This document shows positions 31,340 to 31,547 of a DNA stretch of 31,547 bases, in pieces. The notes under the pieces are model-generated. The model was not told the DNA's origin, searched no databases, and was given only the letters and a program-made list of their open reading frames with translations. Position numbers and translations under genes: made by a program. Position 1 is the stretch's first letter; every line of letters begins with the position of its first letter. The stretch spans positions 1-31,547 of the IMG/VR virus record IMGVR_UViG_3300042474_001367; one strand, given 5' to 3'. The DNA is from a virus.

Positions 31340-31547
31340 TTACTTCGCGAGATCCTTTCTTACGGTATCCTCAATGAGGATGTCCAGTTCCTGTGGGCTG
31401 ATCTTAACTCCGCGTTCCTGTAGCGCCTGAGTTACTGCGGTCAAGACGAGCGTCTTCTTAGTCTCGCCTTCACCACTGCCAGCGTACTGCTCCGCAGCGC
31501 TGACTGCAGCCTTCACCAAACTCTGGGCAAAGGTGTACTGCTCATTG
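31340..31547 (-). CDS. Phage holin, LL-H family, C-terminal part
   Basis: The last 68 residues of a gene entering from the right edge. TAA lies at 31342-31340 on the minus strand and the frame is open to the edge. The sequence has the C-terminal pattern I associate with the LL-H holin family: a helix with AAVSAAEQY, then GEGETKKTLVLTAVTQALQE, then ISPQELDILIEDTVRKDL. The membrane helix of such proteins lies near the N-terminus, which is outside the window. The gene faces the virion operon, so a separate leftward transcript exists at this end. The call rests on the C-terminal pattern alone. Confidence 0.65.
   Translation of the reverse strand, partial: NEQYTFAQSLVKAAVSAAEQYAGSGEGETKKTLVLTAVTQALQERGVKISPQELDILIEDTVRKDLAK

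Overview
The window is part of a tailed double-stranded DNA phage genome (Caudoviricetes), free or integrated. The virion genes run in one direction: terminase, portal, scaffold, capsid, head-tail adaptor, tail/baseplate proteins, a fibre with collagen-like repeats and a tail assembly chaperone. I see no integrase, repressor, tRNA or bacterial housekeeping gene. The host is bacterial, as AGGAGG-type ribosome binding sites are common. A Gram-positive host is a weak inference from two families best known from such phages, the LL-H-type holin and the ReqiPepy6 Gp37-like tail protein.

Left arm (1-2751, minus strand): ten small, tightly overlapping genes plus one GC-rich gene of 130 aa. Most are too small to identify. 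Six in a row carry Cys/His pairs typical of small zinc-binding folds, and one resembles an AN1-type finger. They look like early, host-takeover genes.

Control region (2752-3427): no gene. Its left two thirds is very GC-rich (70-78% in the 60-base blocks I counted). It holds stacked hairpins, a G-quadruplex motif, a palindrome that recurs beyond the 130-aa gene, and a candidate leftward promoter. Its right third is near 40% GC and holds a TATAAT box ahead of the rightward virion operon.

Virion operon (3428-31285, plus strand), almost without gaps: two proteins of unknown role and a small linking gene; fibre, second fibre/receptor-binding protein, tail assembly chaperone; a C39-like cysteine peptidase; a probable small terminase; two basic glycine-zipper proteins; a minimal HExxH metallopeptidase; two small proteins (one DUF6321-like); large terminase; portal; two very large proteins (912 and 1455 aa); scaffold; N4-gp56-type major capsid protein; head-tail adaptor; Dit-like protein; Gp37-like protein with a sugar-binding-like N-terminus; and a holin-like membrane protein. 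No tail tube or conventional tape measure is recognisable, so the particle may have a short tail, with the large and basic membrane-active proteins as internal or ejected proteins. That last step is inference.

Right edge (31286-31547): a perfect 12-bp hairpin separates the virion operon from a converging minus-strand gene, the C-terminal part of an LL-H-type holin. The most unusual features are a shared C-terminal tail (hydrophobic helix then E-x-R-K-K) on three otherwise dissimilar basic proteins, the control region, and the mixture of tail genes without a tape measure.
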